Below, piece by piece: positions 1-15,000 of a DNA stretch of 60,734 nucleotides (within the stretch, counting starts at the first letter, position 1; every line of letters starts with the position of its first letter). Origin of the DNA: Elusimicrobiota bacterium (GTDB lineage Bacteria; CG03; SLGR01; JAFGSA01); NCBI GenBank assembly GCA_016934855.1, contig JAFGSA010000001.1, forward strand, positions 1 to 60,734. The letters run 5' to 3'. The position numbers were made by a program, and so were the translations under genes. The notes below the pieces were generated by a model. That model worked only from the letters and a program-made list of their open reading frames with translations. It had not been told where the DNA came from and searched no databases.

Positions 1-3000
1 CGGAAGAGCTGGAAAAAGTGACTATCGGGGGAATAAATAGAGCCATACTGGACGTACAGAAGATGTACGACCATAAGGGCGGGATAACCACCGAGATCCG
101 CGAAGTCAAGATCAAGGGAGAGGTGCAGAAAAAAGATGTGGCCATAGTTGACAGGGAGCAGGCGCGGGCTGTTTACAGGGTGTTCGATATGGCAAAAGTG
201 AAAGGCGACGCGAACAGGCAGGCTCTGCTTTACTATTTCATCCGAAACGGAGCGGAGACTGTTCTGCGCGACGGGCGGATATATTTCAGCAAGGGAGGGG
301 TAGAGGCCGAGGGCGTCTGGATCGAAGAGGAACGGGGACTCGTGATAGAGAACGAGCGGATAAGTGCAGGCATAGAGGAGATATTCAGGGGCCGTTTCTA
401 TGCCGATATGGATAACAACCTGGCGCTCAGGGAAGACTATATACCCATGAACGTCCTGGAAGGGTGGCACCAGCTCAGGATGTACGGCGGCGCGCTGGCG
501 CCGGTCGTGATAACGGATAACGAGGCCAGTAAGACGATATTCAGGCTGGATGTGTTTTGTCCGGAGGAGCTTGGGGGAGCTGAATTCTACTCCGACGCCG
601 CGTTCAACGAGTGGGAAGCGGTGCTGGAGACCACGCCGGAAGGCGATACGAAGATAAAGTACAGGGTCAAGGATGAGTACAGGCTGCGCGTTGGGGCGGA
701 CATAGACGAAGAAGCGGCGGAGTTCGTGGAGAAGGAACTGTTCGGGAGTTTCAGCGAGAGCTGGGGGCCGTTCCTGCTGAATCTGGCGAGGTATTTCGCG
801 GACGGGAAGCCGTATCTGATAACGCCGGAAGAGGAAGATTCGCTGTTCCGGCTGCAGACGCTTGCGGCCGCGGGGGACGCCGCAGCTGCCGGGAAGCTTG
901 ACCGGGCGGTAGAAGCTGTATCGGAAAGGGTAGAGCATATGGGGTTCAGCGCGGCGCGCATGGATGAGCTTGCCGGATATATAGGATTAAAGAACGGCCG
1001 GGAGCTGATCAGACATATGCTGGAAGTGGGGCGCTCTGAGAGCGGGATGGACGCGATAGAGGACAGGCTGAACCGCCTTATGTCGAGGAGCAGGATAAAG
1101 GAATCCGACCATTTTGAGTTTCACCAGGTATTTGCGATAGTGGAGATGATCCGTCAGCTTAACTGCCGGAAGGCGGACAGAGTGAGCGAAGCCGACACGA
1201 CGGTGCCGGCCGATTTGAGGGACAAGATAAATGACAAGCTGAGCAGAGACCTCAGCGACCAGAAACAGATACACAGCAATTTCCTTACGCTGACCGAAGA
1301 GAATATCCCCCATAAGGATAAGAAACTCGGTGTTACATGCCGGGAGCATGCGCAGATAGCCCTGAAAGCCATCAGGCCCAGGCTGGTCCGCAATGCGTAC
1401 ACTCCGTATTTTGCCACGAAAGCTGAAGGCATGGAGTTCCGCGGTCGGAAGCTTTCGGGGTGGATGAAGGTTTATCATGGCGGCAGCACCACCATCAATA
1501 TCGTTAGGAGAGTGGAAGGAGCCGGGTCGAAGGCCCTGCCGATAATAGACCAGCTGAACCAGCTCTTCGGGGAAGGCACGGATCCCGAGACGGTAGCGCG
1601 CAAGAGGGCATTCGCCGCACATTTCATGGCTGGCGGCGACGAGATGACCACGATGAACAGCGAGGGGAGAATGATCGACGGGACTGATATGGGGCAGGAC
1701 AACGCTTTTGCGCGGCTGCTCGAAGAGGAAGCGACAAGAAACCTGGCGACCGTGAATTCTAACGAGAACAAACAGACCCGGGAGTTGACGGATATGGGGG
1801 TGGTCTGGAGCGCCGAAGTGCCCGTATCCGAGAAGATGACCGGTCCCGAGGCGAACGGGCAGTACCTGAGCGGCCTGGTAAGGGAGATAGACAGCCAGAT
1901 GGAAGGACTGCTGTTCGGGAAGAAAGAGCCGCGGTCTGCCATGATAGCCCAGGGCAACATGATAAGGTCGCTGCAGCCGATTAAACTGTGGTTCGAGAAG
2001 TTCTCCGCCTGGCTCAGGATACAGCTTTTCGGGGAAGGGGAGGAACTCCTGGACGAGCGCTGGGTGACCGTAGATAAGACGGATGCCGGGACGAAGCAGG
2101 TAAAAGAAACCACGATCGAGCGGGCCAAAGATATGATAAGGAAGATGATAGCTCCCAGGGAAGACGAAGGGCTGGTAGACCGCCTTGCGAGGCAGGTGGT
2201 GGAAGGGGGAGTGCCTGTTGACGAAGATTTAGAAGGTTTGAAGATGAGGATAGGCGGCGTGGTGGCCGGAAAAAAGATAGGGAACATAGGCCTGGCGGAA
2301 ACGCAAGTCCCGGCTGTAACCGCGCCGGCAGAGGAAAAAATATCGGCTTCGGAACAGGCAGAACTGGCCGCGAGGGCCAGAGAGAATGCACTTGCTGCTA
2401 TCGGCAGCGCGACGGAATTGAGCCAACTGGACGAGTTTGCCGCCTTTGATGACGCCGATGTGCAGAGCGCTCTGAAAGCAAAAAGAGAAGAGCTGCAGAG
2501 GGTGGCAGAAGCGGTTTCTGCGGAAGAAGAATTTAAAAGACCTTCGAAAGGTTTATATACTGAGCTGGTCCGCGTGGAAGGGCTGCTGGAATTGCTCGGC
2601 AGAGGTGGAGTGATAGCGGAGCATGCTGATGAGGCAAGGCCTAATATCGCGCGTGAGTTGTCAAAATTGGATCTGCTGATAGAGCAGGAAGATGCGGATA
2701 AGAGATATATAGAAAGGTTTTTCCCGAAAGTATACGGAAAACTTTTTGGCGAAGTTGCGGAAGCTCCTGTTGAACAGATGCCGGAGGGAGTATCAGGGGA
2801 AGATAGAGCAGTCGAACAGGCAATAAATCAAATAAGAGAGCATAAGGAAAACGCATGGCAGGTCACTCTCGATGAATATGCCGGTCAGACAAAAGAAGCC
2901 AGGGATATAATCGCTAGAAGGCATGCGAAACTCGAACGGGAAATAGAGCTGGCCCGCAGTATTAAAATGCATGACAGGGCAAGAAAGGCAGAAGAACAGA

Positions 3001-6000
3001 AGCTTCGCCTGGAGATATTCCTGTCATTGAATTCGGTATATAAAGAGCACGGCGACAGCGTTGAAAAGGCCATCAGGGAAGGCAAACCCGTAACAAGAGA
3101 AGTCGCGGAGTCGGCCAAACTTCTGGATTTATGGAACGAGTACCGCGGAAAAGCTGCAAAAGAAACGGCGCCGATCCCGGCAGAACCCGGATTCAGAAGA
3201 CCTTCGCAAAATTTATATGCAGAGTTAGTTCGTATTGATGGCCTGGTGGAATTACTTGGAAGAGGAGGGGTGATAGCGGATCATGCAGATCAGGCAGCTT
3301 CATTAGATATAAACAGGGAATTAGCAAAACTGGAAATACTTATAGAGCAGGAAAATGCAGATGAAGGATATATAGAAAGGTTTTTCCCTAATGTATATGG
3401 AAAGCTTTATGGCGAAGAGAGACCCTCGCGGAGCACTGCCGAGACTCTTGCGGGACAGAAAACGGGAGTCACCGGTATTGACGCGGATTATGTGCGTGCA
3501 TACTCGGTAGTATCAGAAGCGTCCGAGGGCGATATCGTAAAACTCAGTGTAAGGCATGTGCTTCCTCATGAGAAATATGCACAGATACTGAAAGTCGGTT
3601 ACTATACCGGGAAGCTGAACGAAGGATACAGGTTCAAGAGAGAAGCATCTCCCGTGATAACCGTTTACGACGGGAAGATATACTCCGTTGACGGCGCCAA
3701 CAGGATAGCCGCCTGGGTGGAATATATGGTATCTCAGGGAGTTCCATTTGAAGATATAGAGATGGAATTTAGGGTGAGCAGGACTCCCAATGCGGTTGGT
3801 ATCGCCGAGTCTGCCGCGAAGGTGCCGCTTGAGAGCTTCAAACCCGCTGCCTCCTATGAAGTGATAGAAAAAACAGGATTGCTGCAGGAAGAAATGGCCG
3901 ACTGGCAGCCTGCACAGGAAGCTATTATGGAGCTTCCTGGTATGGCTGAAGGACCTTCGGCGGAGCTTGCAGTCAAAGAGAGGGGGAAGGCGGAAAAACC
4001 GGAAGTGATAGAACAGATGGAAGTACCCGGTGCGATCGTTCAGGCGGCGGCAGAGATAGAGACATTGAGACAGACAGCGGAAAGGATGATAAAAGAGGAA
4101 ACGGGAAGAAGAAAAGCCGCTGTGGCTGAAGAAAAGAGAAAGCTTGAGCAGAACAGAAGTCCTTTCGGAAAAGAAAAGAGACAGCAGCGTATATCCGAAC
4201 TTGCACAGGAACTGGAAAGTCTGGATGAAGAAAACGCAAAGCTGGTATCTAATCTAAATTCCCCGGGAAATATAGATTCAGTTGTCCTTGAAACCGTTAG
4301 ACGTCTCCAGTATAGAAACAGGGATGCTTTGACGGAGGTTTGCAACAGGCTGAAACTGGCCTACAGGAATATGGATCTGCAGGCCCAGGGCACATTCATG
4401 GGCGAAGTGCTGGGAAGGTTCAATTATAACCAGAACTTCAGGACATGGACCTCCGCCCAGGCTGCCGTAGAACTTCAGCGGAGGGGACCGACTGTAAAAG
4501 AGCTTATAGATGTAATAAGGGAAATCGACTTTGAAGTCTCCGCTGACCAGCTGGCTTTTATCGCGATGATAAAACTGGCGCTTCTCCCGGCGGATTATTC
4601 CATAAATCAGGGAAGTCCGATATCAGCGAACAGCGTAGATCCCGGGCTTGCGGGACAGGCATCTCAGAGCAGCGCGTCCGACTTGGCGGAGTTCGTAAAC
4701 AGGGTAGACTCTGTAATATCCGGTATAGACGAACTTAGGGGATTAGAACTTAACCCGACGGTCAGGTTGTATCTGTATCAGAAACTGTACCTGAGCAGAA
4801 ATGATATAGATGTATTTGCCGGCGAGAATATCCTGAAAGCTCTGATAGATGTTCTTCAGACCGTAGAATATGACATCCAGGGCACGCTCAATAATGCGCG
4901 CGGGAGAGAACGCGAACAGCAGGTGGAGCTTTATGCCGATATTTACCTTGCCGCGCTGCAGATAAGCCGGGTGTCGAGGCAGAGAGTCAATATGAGCGGT
5001 AGGGGCGTCTATGCGGAATATAATGGATGGGTAGTCGACGCTTTCGGGATAATGGTAGAGCGTTCGGGAAAAACGGCTGCAGCGCTGGAAAAGGAACTTA
5101 TGGATAATAATTACGGGAATTTTATGAAGGCTGCAGCGCTTTTAAGCAGAAAGGCGCCTCCGCGGGCGGAGCTCATCGGTAAACGGGTCAATGTCCTCGG
5201 AGTGTACGAAGAGGCCGGAGCCGTCCTTGCCGACGTGGAGTATTACGAAGGCGCGCAGAGGCAGACCGCGATTATACATCTTGATAAACAGGATAGTACC
5301 GACTTCGCCGGTTACCTGAGGACCAGGCTGGACAATATCGAAGGGCTGGACGACTCGCATAAAAGGATGCTGTTGGCAGTTATAGATATGATGGAAAAGT
5401 CTCCGCCGCTCATTCCCGAGCTGTATGTCTTCCCGGAGCTTATAATGGATCTCTTCGGGCTGGCATACACAGACGAAAACCTGAATCTTATCGCAGTCCA
5501 ATCCCAATTTACAAGATCGCCCATTGCTATAATCCATGAACTTCTGGAAAACCTTGCAAACCAGGGTGTTATTCAATTCGAATTAAAAGCAAATCCCGTA
5601 GCGGTATTCTATAATGACCTTTTCAACAGGATGGGGATCTACAGGCTGTTCCCGGGACTGAAGCTTTTCAGGGGAGAGCTGACATTAAGGATCGGAGATT
5701 CATTATTCCATAATATCGAAGTCTCCGGAGAAGCTTTCACCATATCCCAGAAAGGGCCTTTTTCGCAGCATTACCTCATAAGGGCTTTCCAGAGACAGGT
5801 CTTCGGCGAAGAGGACCGGGAAGTCACGGAGATGATAAAAGCGAAACAGCTGGTGGAGGAGGAGCCTGCCCCGCAGAGCCTGATAGAGCTCGTAGACAGG
5901 GCGGATGACGGCGACGAGATAGAGATAGATGCCAGGTACATAATCCCTCACGAGACCACTCTCGATGCCAAAAAGATCGGCTACTACGTAGATAAGCTCA

Positions 6001-9000
6001 GCCAGGGTTACCGGTTCGGCGATCTTCCGCAGATATACCTTTACGAAGGCGAGATATACTCTGCCGACGGCGCCAACAGGATAAAATCCTGGATACGGTA
6101 CCAGTTATCGCAAGGGGTGCCGTTCGAGAAGATAAAGATCAAAGTAACCGTCAGGAAGAACGCTCCCGCTGTGGAACAGATGATAAGGGATATCAGGCAG
6201 AGCGTCGCAGATGGCGTCCGGACTGATATAAGGTCGTATCGGACCGACGCGATAGTCGCGCCGTATACGGCTACCGGGTTCGTCGGCGGGTTCAGGGCGT
6301 GGGTGGACATTCAGGAAGCGTCGATGATACCGCCGGGCGGTGCCGCCAGGAGAGAAGCAGAAGCCCCGGTTCAGGCAGTCGAAGAAGCGGGATTACCTGA
6401 GTCCGGCCTTACCGGAGAGTTTAACAGGACCGGACTTCAGGACAATATAACCATACAGGAGCTGGAAGAACAATCGGCCGGAGTATTTACGATCCAAAAG
6501 TTTATGGAAAAAGCCGCCAGGGGAGAAATACCCGGAATAAACGGACTCAATCCTATTACAGCGGAAAACTACGATGACTGGGTCTATTCAGTAAACGGGA
6601 CAGGCAGGCTGGGCAGCGGCTTCAGCCTTGGCATGAGAGAAAACAGGGGTATATACTGGGCTCTTTCCGCCGTTCTTGGACTCAAGAATTTCAGGCGCGC
6701 TAATAAGGATATCATGGATTCCGAGCTTCCCCTGGACCTCAGGCCGGGTGCCGGACAGAGCTACGTGCAGCGGGGCACCGATATTTTTATGGAACGGCTT
6801 ACCGGCAAAGAAGCTTCGGAAGAACCGATTTTCTTCTTCGTGCCCGCGGGCCTTTTCGAAGGAGACAATGCAGACTCCATAACCACTCACGAGATAAGAT
6901 GGCTCCTTCAGAACCGCGCCGCGATGAAAAATATCTACTTTATATTCGGCGCATATGACTACGTTCAGGTAGATGTAGGAGAAGAAGGGAACCTCCAGGG
7001 AGACAATGCCCGGGTGGGTGCCATGATGGCGGATGCGCTGATGACCGCTGCCGGGCGAGCGGCTGCGGATACAGGTATGGGAAGGGCCAGAAAAAATATA
7101 ACGGACACCGACGGGATGAGCATGGAAGATATAGAGATGCTGGTCGGTTTCGCCGAAAGTCAGGGGGTAACTGGGAAATCCTCAAATATTTTCTCCCGGG
7201 GTGACAACGTAATAGGCGAGATAAGTTACAGATTTTTCAGGTATAAGGGTAACAGTAAAGTCGGCAGGTTCCTGAGTTCAAGAAATGTCTCCGGAGGTTA
7301 CAGCTGTACTGTAGACGGGCAAAACTACATATTTATACAGGAAGACGTACACGACTACGAAGACGCATTAATTCATGAACAGCTAGAGACATACTGGAGG
7401 AGTATCCTGGTCCGGGATGGATATGATCCGGAGAAGAGAGAGTGGGCGGCTCATGTAATTGCATGGGGGCATCAGATAGCGATGAATGTAGCAAACGGCA
7501 GGTGGACCGATGCCAGGTCATCGGATTTCCTCGTGCGGCAGATAGACGGGATAGAAGATCCCGAAGTGATCCAGAATATAATAGGTGAAGGAGAAGCCGA
7601 CAGGGGCGAACATTTCAGGGTAAGATTCAATTATCTCAAGGAATACTTCGGACCAAATATAAGTGATACAATAAGCGTTTTTGAGAACAGCCTGAGAAGC
7701 ATGGCGCGTGAAAGGCAGGCGCTGATATTGAGAAGGACCCAGCAGGCGACAATCTACACAAACAGAGTCGAAGCCTCTCCCGGTTTAATGGGTACTGCAG
7801 GGTATCTTCTTACAACCATGGAGAGGATTATCTTCAATATAGGTATTTTTGCTCTTCTGGGATCGGTGATAGCAGTTATACCTTTTGCCATATTAGGCGC
7901 AGTTTCTATTCCGCTTACTGTATTCGGGGTGAGTTTTGCTGTCATGTTCGCTCTGGGATTAAGGGAAGCTATATTCCAGAAAGCCACTAAACGCATAAGG
8001 GAATTCGACGATTTCGACCAGCTTACTCCCGAACAGATAGTCCCTATAATAGAAGAAGCTGTTGCCGATATAAAGGCGCGGGCCCGGTTTTTCGCCGGTC
8101 TGGGAGATACAAATGCACAAAAAGTGCTTGATTATCTTAATAACGAAGCTTCAAAGATAGTTATCGCAACTGAACACGGGGATATATCGGACGGGGCGGA
8201 GGCAAGAGGAAGGGGTGTCAGGTATCTGCCCGGGCGGGCCATGTTCGTAACTCCTCAGGAATTAAAGAATATGGAGACGGGTTTTCTCGCGGGGTATACG
8301 GGGGATATCGTAAAGTACCTTATTATGCGAAGGATAGTGATAGGGATGGAAGTCCTTGCCAGGGAATACAGGGAAGATACGCTGTTTTATTATGATAAGA
8401 CAAAAGGCACCAACTGGCTGATGGACAGGGGCCTTTTGAGGTATCTCGGATATTTTTCTCTTGTGTCTACCGTATATTCATGGGTACACCTGGCGGCGAT
8501 GTCTCACAGGAAGGACGAACGTCCGATAATGGTGGACGGCATAAAACATCATAATTACGACCGCATAGAATTAAGACCGCTATACACAGTGGATGAAGCA
8601 AAAGCGGCAGCTGCGGCAAAGATTAATGCCGGAATGGTTTACGATGTGAAGACATTTTCTGACGAGTTTCATTTCCTTCCCGAAGATTCGCTTAGCATTC
8701 TGCGGGAAATAACTGCGGAAAATGAGGGTATAAACACCGGTAATTATAAGACCGAACCGATATTCTTCAACGGTTCTTCACCGGCCTATTATCCTCAGCA
8801 GGCAGCTCTCCAGGAATATGCGGAAGAGATAATAGAGGTATTTGCCTCGGTCAGCGAAAACACAAAAGAGAGGGCGGATCTTTTTCATATTCCCAATGTC
8901 CAGGTGATGGTTTCTGAAGATGCCGGTACTATCAGGTCATTGTATAACCGGCGCAAGAATCTTATTACTGTAATCGCGCCTTCTGCAAGACAGCTGGAAG

Positions 9001-12000
9001 GAATGCTCGGGCAGTTCGATGCAATGGATATGAGGGATACATTTCTCTATATGATGATATACGGGCATTTCACCGAGCTCGGCAGGGATTCAGCCATGCT
9101 TTCATACGATCATAATACGAAAACGATAAACGGTACACCGTTTAATGAGGTCAGAAACCTACCGGTAGATAAAGACCCTGTAGTACAGGAGATTACAGGC
9201 GGCCGGTCTGTGAAAATGGCAGGAATAATATTCAAGGGCGAAAGAGATTTTATAAGAAATACGGCAAAAGCGCTTTTGGAAAACGTACGCAGTAATCCGG
9301 AGTTTTTTAAGATCCCCGGTAAATATATAAGCATGATAGTCCAGGCTGAGGAGGGTATGCAGTCGCATGCCGATCCCGAGAGAGGCATATTCTATCTGGA
9401 GAGCGGTTTATCCGTAGAAGAGGCGAAGGATATCCTTATGGAGTTCGCCCGAATAAGCATGGAATCGGAAGGGGATCCTTTAAGATTGACGCAGCAGTCG
9501 CCTGCCGAGTTACCTTCGGTTATGTCCCACGGCGCGATACTCCAGGGAGTTAGTGATGATGAAGTTCTGGAAGCTATAGAAAGAGGATCGGAGGTACATC
9601 GCGCGAGTATAGCAGCGGACTTGAATGTAATAAGGGGGATAACATCGGATGAGGTATTAGACAGGGCAGAGGTGAGAGCAATAATAGCACAGCTTGCCCA
9701 GGAACTGGGTGAACCAGAGAATGCGATAATAGACAGGATAAGGCATGCCCGTGACGATCTCATAGGAGTAAAGAGGATAGTCGGTATTCCCGCGATAGTC
9801 AGGACTTCCGACGAGTTCGCGCTTGGGTTTGCCACGGAGGACATTCTTGTATATAGTAATGAACTTCTCGAAACTCTAAGTCCCGAGCTGAGAGCAGAAT
9901 ATCTTTTCCATGAGGCGTTGTGCTATTATCTCAGGACCTCCCACGGGGAGGCCGGGCACCAGGCGGCCCGCCGCATCCAGATGGTTTTATTCCCTAATAA
10001 TTATCCTGCTGAATTGAGAAATCTTAATAGAAGACCTACGGATGAATATACGGGATTACTCACAGGCGAGTTAAGGGGGTTTATTGATAGAAGGGCTGCA
10101 GATACAACTCCGAAATCTCAGATAACCGCTATTGACAGGACCGCCCGAGGAAGAGTGACAGCCTCTTTATATATTTCGGATTTAGCGCAAACAGATGAGA
10201 AGACCCTAAAAAAGTTTGAAGAACAGTATACTGTAACGCCTTCCAGTAAATACCTGGAAAAAATAAAAAAAGCTATTTATGAACTTGGATTCTATGATGC
10301 GGAACTCGAAGATCCCGTAGTCAGGGTTAAGAACAACAAGATAGTCGAAGTTAAATTCCGCAGGACCAATACCGATACGGGGAAGAAAGAGGTTATCGGT
10401 TCAGTAAATATAATAGTGACAAGCGACCCCGGATGGATAGTGAATTGGGGTGACTGGGTTGTTTCCTTAAATATCGGCAATGTCATAGGGCTTCATGACG
10501 AAGCGGTTTATTCGCTCGATAGGGAAGAGCTGGCACTCATAATATATGAAGAGTTTCTTAAAACGAAGATCCAGGGCAATATTCAGACAAAAGACCAGGA
10601 ATCGTTAAAGACTATAATAGAACATGGTCATGAGGCATTAAGGAACAAGGTATATTTAAAAATTGCCGGCATATCCGAAAGAATAATCGAATCCCGTACG
10701 GTACAGCCGAGGACTTTTGAGGAAGTCGATGAACTTGTTAACAGCTCAGGCAATCCGGAACTGATAAGAATATGGGACAAAAGGCTGAAAGACAGATATG
10801 ATGAACTTGTCTCGAGTATGCCTGATTTGGAAAAGCTGAATAATAGATATTTCAATAGCAAGGGTTTGAGGATAAAAGTATCGAAAATAACATTCCCTCT
10901 GATAGTAACGGCTCCTTTTCTCATGATTTTTGGCGCGTCTATGATGCCAGTCACTTTAATTATGCTTATTATAGGACTGATAAGCCATTTTGTTATACTT
11001 AACAGCATCGATAGGACTAAGGCTATGATCATAGATATAGAATTGGTAAGATTATTAAGATATCCGGATTATAGAGCTTATTTTCTGAACACTCAGCAGG
11101 CTATCAATGTCGAAAAAGAATTAAAAGAAGCCGGAGTAAACATGGAGGTTTTTGATAATCCTGAATATTCGGCTGTTTATGAAGTCAAAGACGATGAAGT
11201 TATGACTGTATCCGGCACTGATTGGAGAGCGGCGGCTATAAATGTCATAAGCGGTTTTATAGGAAATTATGACGGGGAAAATATAACCGTTTCCAATAAC
11301 AATATGGTCCAGGCTCTGCCCGGCGGGACAAAAGCTGCCTTGCGGATAATATCTGAAAACGAGCAGCCTATAAAAGATGCGCTATCGGGAGAAGCCTCTA
11401 CAGAGCAGTATGTATTATTACTCGACATGATTGAAGGAGAACTCAGGTCAGCCGTAATGGAATCCGATGAGCGGGCACGTGATTCTCTGTCAACCTTCCT
11501 CCAGCAGGCCCAGTCGGAAGCCGTAACATTTAATTCTGTCAATAAAAGAATAATAGCTTTAAGCAGGAGCCTGAATGCATATTTAGACGGGTTCCTGAAC
11601 AGGGATTATCCCGATATAGTAGTGGTGCTGGATGCTATCAGACGCGGGGAATTAATTACGCAGGACCAGGCGGATAGGGTCATGCGAATCATCGATAGGG
11701 CGATAGAAGAGAAGAGAAAAGGTTATCTTGATGAAAAAACAGGAAGATACTATCAGAGCGATAATTATAATCTTATAAAGAGAGCAAAAGAGAATGTACT
11801 GAAAACCGGAAGCGTATCGGGCCGCGAGATACAGGCGCGTATATGGTCAAGGCAGCCTATCGAGGACCTGAGTTATGAGAAGGAACTGCATGCATGCTGT
11901 TTTCTCGGCGGCTATCACGAAAATGAAGGATTGTCATTTTTTAACAGCCGCGGATTCACAAGGCTGGATTTCTATTCCCAGAAAGGAAGAATCGAAACAG

Positions 12001-15000
12001 CTCTCCTGACAGCGGCTACATCGATAATAAATGGAAAAGAGGAACCCGTATTGGTTGTAGATACATTAGAAGGAACGACAGATATGGATCCGGCAATAAT
12101 AGAAAAGGCAGTAAGAGATTTCGCGGAAAAGAGCGGTTTTACATATGTATTTTATAACGCGCATACAATGAATAGAGTGCCTCAGAAATTCCTGTCGTAT
12201 TATGCATTAGAGAAAGGGCAGTCCATAACCCAGGTAGATCTTAGAACGATCGATCACCATACAATAGTTGCATTAGATACATTTGATATTCCGATCGATA
12301 TGGATATTCCTCCGGTAGTGTATAAAATACTGACCAATAGGATCATTATAAGCATTCTCGATATAATGGGGCTGAGCAATAGATGGAGAAAGCCTGAAGG
12401 AAGAGCTGTGGGTTATCTCGTACCGCTCAAGTCCACCGCTGTTCCCAGAAAAGCCGTTATAAATAAAAACGAAGTCATAACTGAAATAAAACAGGCTGTT
12501 GCGGTAGGCTCCAGGGCACTTGAGGAAAGTGGCGATGTTGAGACTGTCATCAATGAGATGTATAAACTGGGCCCGCGGAACCTTGTAGCAACGGAAATGA
12601 TAAATATGATCGCGCAGATAGATGATCTCCAGGAGATGGCGGATACTCTGGACAGGTTGAAAGACGCGCATACCTATGAGAGGATATCCGATATAATTTA
12701 CGGAGGCAATCTTCTGGTATCGGAAAGCTACCTCGAGGAAGATGTCAGGGAAAGGTCCGATGTTTCGTTCCTTTCGGCGCTCTCCGGGGTTGTTTTCTTC
12801 GATATTTTTATCTTCTATGCATTTTCTGCTATATTCCTTGTCGCATTTTCCAATCCGATTTTTTATTTCTATGTTGTATTGTCAGGAATAGGATTCGTTT
12901 TCTTCTCACTGTTTACAAAAATGAGCGTTATCCGGATGATAATACGCATTGTGCAGAAAGCTTTAGAAAAAAGAGGGTTGAAGCGTGACAGGACTCACCG
13001 CAGAGAACGTTTTGTGGATGCCGTTATATATGAAGGAATGTTTGATATTGATTCCGGATACAAGGGTATATATGCGAGTTATAGTGATACTATGCCGGAC
13101 GGCACGCCTGTTCATATATATCAATTAAGGCAGATATTCACGGAGTTAGCTAACGATACGGATATCACCATAGGAACGGTAGATTCGGATGCGGATATAA
13201 GGGTAGGAACGTTAAGAGACGCCATAAAAAAATATTCCAGGAATCAGGAGAGAAGATTTAGAAGGTCGATAACAAGGCAGCTGTACGGAGAAAAGATGGA
13301 CTATGAAGATCTCCCTGAACATCTTCAGGGGGAGGTGGATGCAATAATGAATGATTTGCCTGTTGTCTTCTATAGGAATGCAGCGGTGATCAGAAGATTA
13401 CTTGGGGATAATGTCATGCTGAGAAGGGAAGACAGCGGCGGCAGCCTGTCCGATATAATACCCGTTCATGAAATGAAAAGAGTTTACGATTCCTTGGGTG
13501 AAAAGCAGCCGCTCGATCCCAGGGCAGTGAGTGGTATATCGCTTTCATTGGCTTACATGTTCACAATATCTATAGCATCTATCAATCATGAGACAAATCA
13601 TGCTCTTCTGGAACTCAAGATGGCCGAACTTATGAATAACCTGGGATATGATATGTGGTCCATGGAACAGTTTAATTATACATCGGTATTTACGCGCCGC
13701 GTAAAAGCGGCAAGAGAATATATAGCAATGTATAAAGACCGGATGCCTGTAATACCGTATCACGCCTGGCTGGCGCATTTGCTCACAATGATGGGATTTT
13801 TCCCGCAGTATCTTTTCTCACAGGCTGAATACATGGAGATGGGTGATTTCTTTAAACAGAAAAACAAGGGTAGGGATCAGAGAATGGACGTTGCGGACGG
13901 GTTATCGTATATGTCGAGGTATAGGGACGGTTTTGCAACTCTTCAATTCGCAGACAGGCTTAAACACGTGAGGGATGCTGTCCGTATAGGGACCCAGGTT
14001 GCGATAGAAGATAGAGCAGGAAAAGCTGAGGTATCGGGACAGCCGTTGGCGGCGCGCAAGAACATAATCGATATAGACGGGGCTGCCATAGACGAGGCTG
14101 CGCTGAGAAGCGCCGCGCTTGCCGAAAAACCGTTCAAAACAGAGACTAAATACATGGGTGGCAGGAATGTCGAGCTTATATATATAAGGTATGATACCGG
14201 CCAACCCGAAGGGACGCCGGGATACGAGCTTGCCAAAGGCAACGTTTCCGGCGCGTACAACCTGCCAGTAGAAGAGGGGGACTATAAGAAATTCTATGTT
14301 TTTGTCGAGGAAGGCCTTGCCGACGGAGATATGGCGGAAAGGCATGAATACCTGGAGATCTTCTGGTTTGTCCGGCTCATCGAGAGCTGGCGCGTGTCCG
14401 GAGTGCCCGGGGAGTTTGCGACCGTATTAGGAAGTGATCCGGTTGCAGCGGCCCAGAGGGCGGCCCATATACTCGCCTGGAGCGAGCAGATATCGGAGCA
14501 GATGACCAGCGGGAACTGGGCTAACGCCATGGATTCCGACTTTATAAGACAGCAGGTGGAAAATATGACCCTGGAGCAGCTCCAGGCGCTTGCGAAGGAA
14601 AACAGGAGTCTGCATTCTTTATTGAGAAGAAAGTATCTCAATATCGTAGAAGCGACCGATGCTGACGGTTTCGATAAGTCTTTCGCTGAGGTTATATGGA
14701 GAAGGATCCTCGCAGAGACTTCGGAATTCGATTATGACGAAAGGGAGGCCCTTCTGCAGTATTTCGATATCAGGATGCCTGCCGACCGGATGAGGACCGA
14801 GCCGGATGAGTTCTTCAGGGATCTAAGGGAACGCAGGGAATCCGAGGGCGCCGCTTTAAAGAAGGTCATCTCGACAGAAGCCGAATTCATCGAGCTGAAG
14901 GATACCCTGATCGACGGGAACCTGGGGGCGGAGGCTCACGAGCAAGCTATAACAAGAATTCTTGAACTCGTGGACGAGGATATATCCAATCTTAACGCGG

